Source: an uncultured Bacteroidales bacterium (GTDB taxonomy: Bacteria > Bacteroidota > Bacteroidia > Bacteroidales > UBA932). Taken from it: 64,000 bases of DNA. Below, one piece after another: positions 35,491 through 44,395 of the stretch (its first letter is position 1; each line of letters begins with the position of its first letter). The position numbers and the translations under genes are program-made. The notes under the pieces are model-generated. The model had not been told where the DNA came from. It was given only the letters and a program-made list of their open reading frames with translations, and made no database searches. Where the stretch lies: positions 183,145-247,144 of the forward strand of contig CAMJHF010000001.1 in assembly GCA_946405435.1 (NCBI GenBank), written 5' to 3'.

Positions 35491-37137
35491 ATGGCAGAAT
35501 TTAAGTATGCGCCCATGTTCCAGCTTGGGCCCGATACCACAGAGTATTACAAGATTCCGGATTCGGAGAAACTCGTTAAGACCACAAAACTCGGCGGACA
35601 TTGCGGCTGCGGCGGCAAGACCATCCTGGAAGTGTCGCCCGAGGCACTCACGCTGGTCGCCCAGCAGTCTTTCCACGACTGTCAGTTCATGCTCCGCCGC
35701 GCCCACAACGAGCAGGTGGCGGCCATCCTCAAGGATCCCGAGGCCAGCGACAACGACAAATACGTGGCCCTGCAGTTCCTTCGCAATGCCGAAACTTCTG
35801 TCAAGGGCGTCCTTCCTTTCTGTCAGGATACCGGCACCGCCATCATCCACGGAGAGAAAGGCCAGCATGTCTGGACTGACTTCGAAGACGAAGAGGCCCT
35901 GAGCCGCGGCGTATTCAATACCTACACCCAGGAGAACCTTCGCTACAGCCAGAACGCTCCTCTGGATATGTACAATGAGGTGAATACCAAGTGCAACCTC
36001 CCGGCGCAGATAGATATCGAGGCCACCCAGGGCGACGAGTACCGCTTCGTGATGGTGGCAAAAGGCGGCGGCAGCGCCAACAAGACCTATTTCTATCCCA
36101 TGACCAAGGCCACCATCCAGAACGAGGGAACACTCATTCCCTTCCTGGTGGAGAAGATGCGCTCGCTGGGCACGGCAGCCTGCCCTCCCTACCATATAGC
36201 CTTCGTAATCGGCGGAACGTCGGCGGAGAAGAATCTCCTTACCGTCAAGCTCGCAAGCATCAAGTTCTATGACAGCCTGCCCACCACCGGCGATGAGACC
36301 GGCCGTGCGTTCCGCGACATCGACCTGGAAGAGAAACTTCTCAAGGAGGCTCAAAAAATCGGCCTCGGCGCTCAGTTCGGAGGTAAATACATGGCCCACG
36401 ACATCCGTGTGGTCCGTCTGCCCCGTCACGGTGCCAGCTGTCCTATCGGAATGGGAGTAAGCTGCAGTGCCGACCGCAATATCAAATCCAAGATCAACGC
36501 CGACGGCGTATGGATCGAGAAGATGGACACCAACCCTTCGGAACTCATCCCCGAAGAATTCCGCCGTCCCGGCGAAGGCCCCAAGGGCATCGAGATAGAC
36601 CTGGACAAGGGTATTGATGCAGTGCGCGCAGAACTCACCAAGTACACTGTAGGCACACGCGTGAATCTTAATGGGACCATCATCGTGGCCCGCGACATAG
36701 CCCATGCCAAGCTCAAGGCCCGTCTGGACGCAGGCGAAGGCATGCCCGACTATTTCAAGGACCATCCTATACTTTATGCCGGACCCGCCAAGACCCCGGA
36801 GGGATATCCTTGCGGCTCGATGGGTCCCACCACTGCCAACCGTATGGACCCGTATGTGGATGAATTCCAGGATCATGGGGCATCCCTTGTGATGATTGCC
36901 AAGGGCAACCGCTCCAAGGCTGTCACCGACGCCTGCCTCAAGCACGGCGGATTCTACCTGGGCACCATCGGCGGTGTTGCTGCTGTCCTATCGCAGAGCT
37001 GCATACGCAGTATCGAGTGCGTGGAGTATCCGGAACTCGGCATGGAAGCAATATGGAAAATCCGCGTCGAGGATTTCCCTGCATTCATATTGGTGGACGA
37101 CAAGGGCAACGACTTTTTCAAGACCATAGGACTGTAG
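35491..37137 (+). CDS. Class I fumarate hydratase (Fe-S, FumA/FumB type)
   Basis: 548 residues, the fused alpha-beta form. It interconverts fumarate and malate, in Bacteroidales mainly in the reductive direction toward succinate. Cluster Cys candidates: Cys111 in PFCQDTGTA, and the Cys in [12 protein letters not shown]. Other signatures are [32 protein letters not shown], and the C-terminal [19 protein letters not shown] and [13 protein letters not shown]. Oxygen-sensitive cluster enzymes of this kind fit an anaerobe. It lies 3 nt downstream of prfB and 3 nt upstream of serB. Confidence 0.94.
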   Translation: MAEFKYAPMFQLGPDTTEYYKIPDSEKLVKTTKLGGHCGCGGKTILEVSPEALTLVAQQSFHDCQFMLRRAHNEQVAAILKDPEASDNDKYVALQFLRNAETSVKGVLPFCQDTGTAIIHGEKGQHVWTDFEDEEALSRGVFNTYTQENLRYSQNAPLDMYNEVNTKCNLPAQIDIEATQGDEYRFVMVAKGGGSANKTYFYPMTKATIQNEGTLIPFLVEKMRSLGTAACPPYHIAFVIGGTSAEKNLLTVKLASIKFYDSLPTTGDETGRAFRDIDLEEKLLKEAQKIGLGAQFGGKYMAHDIRVVRLPRHGASCPIGMGVSCSADRNIKSKINADGVWIEKMDTNPSELIPEEFRRPGEGPKGIEIDLDKGIDAVRAELTKYTVGTRVNLNGTIIVARDIAHAKLKARLDAGEGMPDYFKDHPILYAGPAKTPEGYPCGSMGPTTANRMDPYVDEFQDHGASLVMIAKGNRSKAVTDACLKHGGFYLGTIGGVAAVLSQSCIRSIECVEYPELGMEAIWKIRVEDFPAFILVDDKGNDFFKTIGL

Positions 37138-37140
37138 CTG

Positions 37141-38349
37141 ATGGTAGAGATTATCCAGGTAAACATCTCTGGTGACGACAAGCCGGGTCTCACAGCTGCG
37201 TTGATGGGCGTTCTGGCACGCTACGATGCCTTCGTCCTCGACATAGGCCAGTCAAACATCCACAAGTCGCTGGTACTTGGCATTTTGTTCAAGACTACCA
37301 CCGAGCAGTCGGGCTTCATAATGAAGGACCTGCTCTTTGAAGCGTCGCGTCTTGGCGTCCAGATTCGTTTTACTCCCATAGAACGTGACCAGTACGACGC
37401 CTGGGTGGCCAGGCAGGGCAGGAACCGCTATATAGTCACTCTGCTCGGGCGCGAAGTAACTGCCAGCGAGATTGCCGAGGTATCTTCCATCATAACCGCG
37501 CACGGCCTCAATATCGACGCCATCAAACGTCTCACGGGCCGTATGCCGCTGGACAACCCCGGCGGCAAATCCTGCATCGAGCTTTCCATCCGCGGGCAGC
37601 TTACCCAGGACGGAAGGCTCGCCTTCCAGCGGGAACTTATGTCGCGTTCCGGCTCGGGCCTGGACATTTCTTTCCAGAAAGACGATATCTACCGCCGTTC
37701 GCGCCGCCTGATATGCTTCGATATGGATTCGACCCTCATAGGCACGGAGTGCATAGACGAGCTCGCGGAAAGGCACGGAGTAGGGGAGCAGGTTAAGGCC
37801 ATTACGGCGTCTGCCATGCGCGGCGAAATAGACTTCAAAGAGAGTTTTCGCCGCAGGGTGGCCCTCCTGGAGGGCCTGAGTGAGGATGTGATGGAGGAAA
37901 TCGCGCACACGCTGCCCTACAACGAGGGGCTCGAGAGGATGATGAGGATACTTAAGATGGTGGGTTACAAGACCGCCATCCTGTCGGGAGGATTCACTTA
38001 TTTCGGCAACTATCTCAAGATGAAGTTCGGATTCGACTACGTTTATGCCAACGAGCTTGAAATAGTGGACGGAAAACTGACCGGCCGATATTTGGGCGAG
38101 GTGGTTGACGGAGCACGCAAGGCAGAGCTCCTGCGGCTGCTGTGCCAGGTTGAGAATATCCACCTGGAGCAGGCTGTGGCGGTGGGCGACGGTGCCAACG
38201 ACCTTCCCATGCTGGGCCTCGCCGGCCTCGGAATCGCCTACCACGCCAAACCCAAGGTCAAGGCTACGGCCGACCAGAATCTGTCGACGATAGGACTTGA
38301 CGGAATCTTGTATTTCCTTGGACTTAAAGATTCTCAAATAGATCCGTAA
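37141..38349 (+). CDS. serB: Phosphoserine phosphatase SerB with N-terminal ACT domains
   Basis: 402 residues. It makes serine from phosphoserine in the last step of the phosphorylated pathway. Residues 1-170 form two ACT-like modules (IIQVNISGDDKPGLTAALMG; YIVTLLGREVTASEIAEVSS) that probably bind serine. The HAD phosphatase core has FDMDSTLIGTE (about 193), SGGFTYFG and VGDGANDLPML. It is the last gene of the operon; its stop codon lies inside a strong intrinsic terminator. Feedback by serine through the ACT part is a family-based inference. Confidence 0.92.
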   Translation: MVEIIQVNISGDDKPGLTAALMGVLARYDAFVLDIGQSNIHKSLVLGILFKTTTEQSGFIMKDLLFEASRLGVQIRFTPIERDQYDAWVARQGRNRYIVTLLGREVTASEIAEVSSIITAHGLNIDAIKRLTGRMPLDNPGGKSCIELSIRGQLTQDGRLAFQRELMSRSGSGLDISFQKDDIYRRSRRLICFDMDSTLIGTECIDELAERHGVGEQVKAITASAMRGEIDFKESFRRRVALLEGLSEDVMEEIAHTLPYNEGLERMMRILKMVGYKTAILSGGFTYFGNYLKMKFGFDYVYANELEIVDGKLTGRYLGEVVDGARKAELLRLLCQVENIHLEQAVAVGDGANDLPMLGLAGLGIAYHAKPKVKATADQNLSTIGLDGILYFLGLKDSQIDP

Positions 38350-38374
38350 CTGCATCCGCAGTTACGGATTTTTT
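38342..38374 (+). terminator. Intrinsic terminator after serB
   Basis: A perfect 12-bp stem, ATCCGTAACTGC (38342-38353) and GCAGTTACGGAT (38358-38369), with a 4-nt loop, followed by five T. It overlaps the serB stop codon. Confidence 0.9.
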
Positions 38375-38377
38375 CGA

Positions 38378-39586
38378 TTACATCTTGTTCTTTGTGACGC
38401 GGCGTTCGGCGGTGGCGGTGAAGAAGACGTCGCCGCTGGAATTCACTGCAGTCTCTACCGAATCCTGGATCACACCGATTATGAATCCTACGGCGACGGT
38501 CTGCATTGCGATGTCGTTGCTGATGCCAAAGAGCGAACACGCCATGGGAATGAGCAGCAGCGACCCGCCGGCCACGCCGGAAGCGCCGCAGGCGCCCAAA
38601 GTGGCAAGCACGCTGAGCAGCAGGGCAGAGGCGAAAGACACTTCTATTCCCAACGTATTTGCCGTTGCCAGAGTCATGACGGTTATGGTTACCGCCGCTC
38701 CGTTCATGTTTACGGTGGCGCCAAGCGGAATGCTGACTGAATAGAAATCCTCTTCTATTCCCAGTTTACGGCACAGCTCCATGTTGATGGGGATATTGGC
38801 GGCAGAAGACCTGGTGAAGAAAGCGTTGAGGCCACTCTCTTTGAGACAGGTGAAGAGCAGCGGATAAGGGTTGCGTCCCGTGGCTATGAATGATATCAAC
38901 GGATTGAAAACCAATACGCTAACCAGCATGCAGCCGACCAGCAGCAGGAGCAGGCGGCCGTAGACTGTAAAGATCTCCAGCCCGCTTTCCGATACAGCAG
39001 TGAACACCAGGCCCAGCACTCCGAAGGGAGCGAACTGGATAATCCATTTCACGGTAAGGGTGAGCACGTCGGCGACATCGGCTATGAATTTGATTGTACC
39101 TTCTCCGGCCGCCAGTTTGAGCCCGAAACCCAGAATCACCGCCCAGAACAGAATGCCTATATAATTGGCTTTTGCAATTGCCGAGACCGGGTTCATTACC
39201 ATATTTCCAAGAAGGTTCTTGAAAATGTCGGTAAGTGTGCCGGGAGCAGAGCCCTGCGCACCTTCCTGCAGGCTCATGGTCACCGGGAACATGAAGCTGC
39301 CGGCGACGGCCACCGCCGCAGCCACCAGGGTGGCGGTCAGATACAGGATGATCACTGTCCGGAACCGCGGCCCCAGTCCTCCCTGTGCCTTGGATATAGA
39401 TGACGCCACCAGGAAAGCCACCAGCACGGGCGCGATGGCCTTCAGTGCGTTAACGAATAGTTCTCCAAGTATCCCTATGCCTTTCCACTGCGGAAGCGTC
39501 AGTCCCAGGACCGCACCCACGATGAGACCGCAAAGTATGCGCAGCACAAGGCTGGATTCGGTATATTTTTTAAGCCACGATGCCAT
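38378..39586 (-). CDS. sstT: Sodium:serine/threonine symporter SstT-like (DAACS family)
   Basis: 402 residues, mostly hydrophobic. It imports serine and threonine with Na+. Family signatures: the first hairpin tip with AFFTRSSAANIPINMELC (serine-rich TRSSAA loop), then the NMNGAA box (IPLGATVNMNGAAVTIT), and GACGASGVAGGSLLLIP in hairpin 2. These are closer to SstT than to glutamate carriers. It starts with a TAATG overlap on the preceding lipoprotein gene and its 3' end faces the serB terminator. Substrate choice is inferred from family similarity. Confidence 0.88.
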   Translation of the reverse strand: MASWLKKYTESSLVLRILCGLIVGAVLGLTLPQWKGIGILGELFVNALKAIAPVLVAFLVASSISKAQGGLGPRFRTVIILYLTATLVAAAVAVAGSFMFPVTMSLQEGAQGSAPGTLTDIFKNLLGNMVMNPVSAIAKANYIGILFWAVILGFGLKLAAGEGTIKFIADVADVLTLTVKWIIQFAPFGVLGLVFTAVSESGLEIFTVYGRLLLLLVGCMLVSVLVFNPLISFIATGRNPYPLLFTCLKESGLNAFFTRSSAANIPINMELCRKLGIEEDFYSVSIPLGATVNMNGAAVTITVMTLATANTLGIEVSFASALLLSVLATLGACGASGVAGGSLLLIPMACSLFGISNDIAMQTVAVGFIIGVIQDSVETAVNSSGDVFFTATAERRVTKNKM

Positions 39587-40776
39587 TAACCTACTGCATT
39601 AGTAAGCATTACGCGGGCGATTCTGGCGTCTGGCCTGAACTGCTCGCCGCCCAGGTATTCGTCTTTTCTTACTTTGTAAACGAAATCCTCGTCGAATCCG
39701 GTGTAGATTTCTATGAAGATGTCTCCTTCTACTATCGAAGTATAGGTGGGCTCGTCATAGTCCGCGTTGATGCCTGCGACTATTTGCATGAACTCGCTCA
39801 CGGGCATGCCGGGATGTATGCCGTAGACGTTGGAATACCTCGGGCTGCACACTTCGATGCCGGTGATGTTGATGCTGGGGTCGGCGTGGAAAACAAGCGT
39901 GGGCTCTTCTTCGCCGTCCTTGACCAGATTGTACAAAGTTTCGAACGGGCCGCTTACCGAGGCCTCTTCAGTTTTGTATCCCGGGACGGAGAAGGGGACC
40001 GGGCCGCCCATTGAGATACTGCTTCCGAAGCCGTAATTGTAGAGGCACATGGAGCTCTCGCCCGTTTTGCGAATAAAGGAATTGCCGTTCCACTCATACT
40101 TGACGCCGCTCATGCCCACGTCATCAATGAATACCTGGAAGCCTCTGTCGCCGTAGACAGGATAGTAATGTTTGTCCTGGATGGCGTAGAAGAGGTTTTC
40201 GCTTCCATAGAGCAGCAGGGGATCTTCAGTAAGGTCGGACTCGGTGTACGGCTTGTCCAGTTTGAGGCTGGCGGGACTGAACTTGCCGCTCTCCTTATTG
40301 TACCAGAAGTATTTGTCAGGTTCTTTGTTGTAATTGTCGTCGGCAAACGAGCCGCGCTCCAGGACCACGAAGACCTCGGCATTGTCCGTTCCCTGATATG
40401 CATGTAAGTTTATGTAAGGATGGACGGACTGATCGTCCTCATGGGCAGACCAGTCGTAGTCGTCGGGCTGGGTGAAATAATCGCTCCAGTAGATGGAGTT
40501 GTCCGATTTGGCCCATCTGTCCATGAAGCCTTCGCCGTCGCCGAGCACTCCGTCCTGCATTTCGGTAAATTTGGTGCGGAAGCCGGCCCGGTTTCCTGGC
40601 TCTTTCAGGTATTCCGGTAGTACGGATTCGGGCATGTTGCAGAATACGGTCCAGAGCTCATCTGCCGTCAGGGGGGAGAGTTCATCGTATGGAATCCCTG
40701 CGCCGGACCCGGGGCCGTTGCAGGAACATAACGCAGCGGCAAAGACTGCTGCAAGGAGGTGCGTATGCAGTTTCAT
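39586..40776 (-). CDS. Lipoprotein of unknown function
   Basis: 396 residues with a lipobox signal (AVFAAALCSC). The segment DELWTVFCNMPESVLPEYL recalls the opening of DUF3256-type Bacteroidota proteins, but the rest is not recognised. Residues 90-240 are rich in Tyr, Asp and Asn, typical of extracellular beta-rich proteins; a C-terminal region (GIHPGMPVSEFMQIV) may form a small alpha-beta domain. It lies 14 nt downstream of a sulfatase gene and overlaps sstT, so the three are probably one operon. No function is assigned. Confidence 0.65.
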   Translation of the reverse strand: MKLHTHLLAAVFAAALCSCNGPGSGAGIPYDELSPLTADELWTVFCNMPESVLPEYLKEPGNRAGFRTKFTEMQDGVLGDGEGFMDRWAKSDNSIYWSDYFTQPDDYDWSAHEDDQSVHPYINLHAYQGTDNAEVFVVLERGSFADDNYNKEPDKYFWYNKESGKFSPASLKLDKPYTESDLTEDPLLLYGSENLFYAIQDKHYYPVYGDRGFQVFIDDVGMSGVKYEWNGNSFIRKTGESSMCLYNYGFGSSISMGGPVPFSVPGYKTEEASVSGPFETLYNLVKDGEEEPTLVFHADPSINITGIEVCSPRYSNVYGIHPGMPVSEFMQIVAGINADYDEPTYTSIVEGDIFIEIYTGFDEDFVYKVRKDEYLGGEQFRPDARIARVMLTNAVG

Positions 40777-40790
40777 GTTTTATTTGGTTT

Positions 40791-42182
40791 TTAGAACGGA
40801 TTCTGCGGAGGTGCAAAGTCGTAGAAAGTCTTGTAGGGGAAGCGCCGTGGAGCTCCGGGCTTGTCAGGGTAGAAATCGGGAATCTGGTCTACCCTGGCCT
40901 TGAGGGGAGCGAGGCGCTCACGAAGCTCGGCGGGTGCGCTGTCCCAATGCAAGGGGCTCGTGAAGGCCGGATCTTCGCGGTAGTTGTAGATGCGTCCGTC
41001 CCAGAAATAGGCGTAGTCGTCGTCCAGGGCGTAGCGGGAGGCCTTGGGCGACGGGGTGGTGGGCCAAAGAGGATTGAAGTGTATGAGCACCAGATCTTTG
41101 GGATTGGGCTCACGGCCCTGAAGCTCGGGGTACAGGCTCACGCCGTCCAGCACCCAGTTTTCGGGAATCCCCGCGCCCATGATGTCTGCCATGGTGGGCA
41201 GTATGTCGGTCATGTCCACAAGGTGCTCACTCACCCGTCCTGCCAATTTGTCTCCCCAGGTGATGATGAGTGGGACGTGTGTGCCGAGGTAGTTGGGCTC
41301 GCCTTTTCCGCCCCGGATCTCCTTGCCGTCGGCGGTTTTGGACAGGATGCGGGTGGATGTTCCGTTGTCCGATGCGAATATGAATACGGTGTTGTCCCAC
41401 AGCCCTTTGTCTTTAAGTTTCCGGACCATGGCTCCGACCTGTTTGTCCATGTAGCGTACCATGTGCCGGAAGTATGCCGTGTCGGCGCCGGCCGTGAAGC
41501 GGCTGTCGTAGAGGTCGTCCCAGATGTCCGTGTCCGGGGTAGTGGTATGCGGGGTGTGCACCAGGGGCTCGGTGAAATACAGCAGGAAGGGCTGACCTTC
41601 GGCCGCCTTGCGGTCTATGTAGTCGAAGGCATAGTCCTGGGCTGCGTCGGGGCCGTAGATTGCGAAATCGTAGCGTTTGCCGTTGTTGTCCCACATGCTG
41701 TTGGCGTAGCGGTCCGTCTGCCGGGGCCCGCGGCTCTCGTTGTACATCTCGACCTGCGAGCAGAAGGACTCGTCGAAACCAAGGGCGGGAAGCATGGCCC
41801 GGCTGCGACCGAGCTGCCACTTGCCCACGATGGCGGTGCTGTAGCCTGCGTCTTTTGCGAGCCTTGCAAAGCTCTGTTCGTCCTGGTTCATGTAGCCGAA
41901 TGCAACGTAGTTGCGGTCGTTGTACTGACCTGTCATCACTTGCACCCGCGTGGGCGAACTGAGCGGCTGGGCGTTCATGTTCATGTACTGTATGCCCTGC
42001 CTTGCGAGGGAGTCGATGTGGGGCGTCTCGTACTCCACGCCTCCGTAGCATCCGAAGCATTCGGTGCCGATGTCATCTGCGAAGAAGAATACGATGTTTG
42101 GCTGTGATTGCTGGCCACCGGACGTGCAGGCACTCAGTGCGGCAAGGGCGCCTATGCCGGCGGTTATCCTTGAGACTCTCAT
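40791..42182 (-). CDS. Ser-type sulfatase (arylsulfatase family S1), lipoprotein
   Basis: 463 residues. The signal MRVSRITAGIGALAALSAC ends in a lipobox, placing it at the cell surface or periplasm. The metal site FFFADDIG and the catalytic motif S75-S-P-T-R79 (PLSSPTRVQVMTG) identify a sulfatase in which Ser, not Cys, is converted to formylglycine; this needs an anaerobic sulfatase-maturing radical-SAM enzyme, not found in the window. Further motifs are VGKWQLG and FASDNGTS. The substrate is probably a sulfated glycan, not determined. A TATCTTTG box lies upstream (42205 to 42198, minus strand). Confidence 0.88.
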   Translation of the reverse strand: MRVSRITAGIGALAALSACTSGGQQSQPNIVFFFADDIGTECFGCYGGVEYETPHIDSLARQGIQYMNMNAQPLSSPTRVQVMTGQYNDRNYVAFGYMNQDEQSFARLAKDAGYSTAIVGKWQLGRSRAMLPALGFDESFCSQVEMYNESRGPRQTDRYANSMWDNNGKRYDFAIYGPDAAQDYAFDYIDRKAAEGQPFLLYFTEPLVHTPHTTTPDTDIWDDLYDSRFTAGADTAYFRHMVRYMDKQVGAMVRKLKDKGLWDNTVFIFASDNGTSTRILSKTADGKEIRGGKGEPNYLGTHVPLIITWGDKLAGRVSEHLVDMTDILPTMADIMGAGIPENWVLDGVSLYPELQGREPNPKDLVLIHFNPLWPTTPSPKASRYALDDDYAYFWDGRIYNYREDPAFTSPLHWDSAPAELRERLAPLKARVDQIPDFYPDKPGAPRRFPYKTFYDFAPPQNPF

Positions 42183-42218
42183 ACTTTGCGCATTTTTGCA
42201 AAGATAAGAAAAAACTCC

Positions 42219-42226
42219 TACCTTTG
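42219..42226 (+). promoter_or_regulatory. -7 element of the UpxY-like gene
   Basis: TACCTTTG ends 7 nt before the ATG at 42234, so the transcript is probably leaderless. The minus-strand box for the sulfatase (42198-42205) lies about 13 bp away on the other strand. Confidence 0.6.
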
Positions 42227-42233
42227 AAACACC

Positions 42234-42710
42234 ATGGAGGAAGTATTGAAATGGTATGCCATAAGGGTATTCTGGAACCGTACGGAGGCTGTCAAGGACA
42301 TGCTGGAAGAACGGGGATTAGAGTACTATGCGCAGACTCTCATGCCGGCATACATCTTTATCCATACAACCCTTCAGTGCATAAGTCTCCTGCGCCAGAC
42401 GGAGTACAACCGCTTCTATGTGTACATCGACCGCGTCACGCGCGTGCCGCTTCCGATTCCGGACCGCGAGGTGGAGATATTCAGGATCGTTACTTCTGCA
42501 GGCGCATCCGGCTTCGAATTCCTTGGCGATGACCCTTCGGTTTATCAGAAAGGAGACCTGGTTAGGGTTACCGACGGCCCCTTCAAAGGAGCGGAAGGAT
42601 ATATCAAGCGCATCCGCAAGGACCGCAGGCTGGTGGTCACGATCTCAGGCGTCGCCGCCATAGCCACCGCCCACATTCCCATGGAATTACTGGAAAAGGT
42701 TCAGCAGTAG
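42234..42710 (+). CDS. UpxY/NusG-like transcription antitermination factor
   Basis: 158 residues. The N-terminal NGN domain begins KWYAIRVFWNRTEAVKDML, and a KOW motif is seen at YQKGDLVRVTDGPFKGAEG, the pattern of NusG paralogs (UpxY, LoaP, RfaH) that keep RNA polymerase elongating. UpxY proteins normally head capsule or exopolysaccharide operons, but no glycosyltransferase genes are here; it is flanked by a divergent sulfatase and a convergent menA, with which its 3' end overlaps by 24 bp. Its target operon is therefore unclear. It may act in trans. Confidence 0.82.
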   Translation: MEEVLKWYAIRVFWNRTEAVKDMLEERGLEYYAQTLMPAYIFIHTTLQCISLLRQTEYNRFYVYIDRVTRVPLPIPDREVEIFRIVTSAGASGFEFLGDDPSVYQKGDLVRVTDGPFKGAEGYIKRIRKDRRLVVTISGVAAIATAHIPMELLEKVQQ

Positions 42711-43613
42711 CCCGAGTCCTCCCAGAAGGCTGAAGCCGAAAGTGCTCAGTACGAGCATGGGGAGCATCGGGTCCAGTGCCCGTCCCTCCCGTGTCCAGAC
42801 TCCTTTGAGGTGCAGGATGTAAAGGGGAAGGGTAAGGACGTACAGCCAGCGCAGCGCTCCGGCTCCTGCGGTGTTTATGACTGAGAAGATGATCATGATG
42901 CACCAGCCGATGGAGATGAGCGCGGTGTGGTAGATGCGTGCCCTCCGTCCGCCCAGGAGTATGGCTGTGGTGGTGCGGGTTGCAGCATCTGTAGCGGCGT
43001 CCCTTATGTTGTTGACATTCAGCACGCCTACGCTGAAAAGACCTATGCTGCAGGCAGGCGGCAGGGAGGCCTTCAGCACTTCTGCGAGTCCCGCCTGGTG
43101 AGCGCTCACATAGCAGGCGCCGCAGCAGGAAACCAGTCCGAAGAAGATGAACACGAACACGTCGCCAAGGCCCCGGTAGCCATAGGGATTCTTGCCCAGG
43201 GTGTAGTGCATTGCCGCCCAGATGGCCGCGGCTCCCAGAAGCAGGAGCAATACCGGTTCGGTGGCAAGCAGTGTGCCGAACGACAGCCACACCATTGCGA
43301 GGCCGCTGATGCAGCACAGGACGGCGGCGGCAGCGATGAGGATTCTCATTTCCTTTATGGTCATCTCTCCGTCCTGGAGCGAATAGCGTATGCCCTGGCG
43401 GTCGGCCGTGTCGGTGCCGTGCAGGTTGTCGCCAAGCTCGTTGCTGAGGTTGGAAAGCACCTGCAGCAGGGCGGTGGTAAGGAAGATGAGCCAGGTGCCG
43501 CGGGACAGCTGCGGCACTATGGTCGCTGCAGCGCAGACTCCCATGACCGTGCCCGAAAGAGACAGGGGCAGGGTGCGCAGGCGCATTGATCGGAGGCAGG
43601 ATTTTATGGTCAT
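42687..43613 (-). CDS. menA: 1,4-dihydroxy-2-naphthoate polyprenyltransferase MenA
   Basis: 308 residues from the ATG at 43613; a longer frame from 44000 overlaps ubiE. It joins DHNA to a polyprenyl chain in the inner membrane, the step before demethylmenaquinone methylation. The first Asp-rich site is SNLSNELGDNLHGTDTADRQ and the second NVNNIRDAATDAATR, both diagnostic of UbiA/MenA enzymes; about eight membrane helices follow the same pattern. It overlaps the UbiE-type gene by ATGA, so the last two menaquinone steps are coupled. Confidence 0.93.
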   Translation of the reverse strand: MTIKSCLRSMRLRTLPLSLSGTVMGVCAAATIVPQLSRGTWLIFLTTALLQVLSNLSNELGDNLHGTDTADRQGIRYSLQDGEMTIKEMRILIAAAAVLCCISGLAMVWLSFGTLLATEPVLLLLLGAAAIWAAMHYTLGKNPYGYRGLGDVFVFIFFGLVSCCGACYVSAHQAGLAEVLKASLPPACSIGLFSVGVLNVNNIRDAATDAATRTTTAILLGGRRARIYHTALISIGWCIMIIFSVINTAGAGALRWLYVLTLPLYILHLKGVWTREGRALDPMLPMLVLSTFGFSLLGGLGLLLNLFQ

Positions 43614-44317
43614 TTCGTCCCGGTATACATACGGCAGATGCCTAAAGTGAAAGCCTTGTGGGTTACGTTGCGGCAGCCACAGTCCTGCATTGTGGCGCAC
43701 CATGCTTCCGGTCCGGGGAAGTTGAGGACCGATGCCGGCAGATATCGGTAAGCCCCTTTGTTGCCGGACACGAGGCCGCCGATGACGGGCAGTATCTTGG
43801 TGAAATAAAAGTTGTAAAGGCTTTTGAGCCAGGGCTTTGAAGGCACGGACAGTTCTAGGATCACTATCTTCCCTCCGGGCTTGAGCACGCGCGCGAATTC
43901 CTGCAGCGCCGCCTCCCTGTGCTCGAAGTTGCGGATGCCGAATGCTATGGTCACGCGGTCGAAGGAAGAGTCTTCGAACGGAAGGTTCTCGCAGTTGCAC
44001 CGCATTGTCGAAATCTGCTTCTGGAGGCCTTCTTTTGCCACTTTCTTCTGCATGATGTCAAGCATCCCCTGTGAGAGGTCGGCTCCTGTTATCCGGGAAT
44101 GCGGGTGCGCGGCTTTTGCTATGGCAATGCTGAAATCGCCGGTGCCGCAGGCGACATCCAGGATCTTCTGCGGGGCTGACGGCGTGATTATCTGCTTGAG
44201 CGCACGCCTGCGCCAGGACTTGTCCGTGCCAAGCGACAGGAGGTGGTTGAGGCGGTCGTAGTCGGGAGCGATGGAATCGAACATCTGCTCCACCTTTTGA
44301 GCTTTCGGTGTTTGCAT
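43610..44317 (-). CDS. menG: Demethylmenaquinone methyltransferase (UbiE/MenG family)
   Basis: 235 residues from the ATG at 44317. It methylates demethylmenaquinone using SAM. Motifs: VEQMFDSIAPDYDRLNHLLS, the SAM loop ILDVACGTGDFSI, NLPFEDSSFDRVTIAFGIRN and VLKPGGKIVILELS. A TATCTTTG box (minus strand, 44332 to 44325) ends 7 nt before the ATG, so the message is probably leaderless; a longer start at 44410 lies upstream of that promoter. It is coupled to menA by a 4-bp overlap. Confidence 0.94.
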   Translation of the reverse strand: MQTPKAQKVEQMFDSIAPDYDRLNHLLSLGTDKSWRRRALKQIITPSAPQKILDVACGTGDFSIAIAKAAHPHSRITGADLSQGMLDIMQKKVAKEGLQKQISTMRCNCENLPFEDSSFDRVTIAFGIRNFEHREAALQEFARVLKPGGKIVILELSVPSKPWLKSLYNFYFTKILPVIGGLVSGNKGAYRYLPASVLNFPGPEAWCATMQDCGCRNVTHKAFTLGICRMYTGTK

Positions 44318-44395
44318 ACTGTTGCAAAGATAGCTTGGATTTGCCTTTCTCGCAAATAATAAGTACCTTTGGATGAAACACTCAGGCTTTACTAT

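Noticed and set aside
42234..43613. Capsule locus headed by the UpxY-like gene
   Set aside because: No glycosyltransferase, flippase or polymerase gene follows on the same strand.
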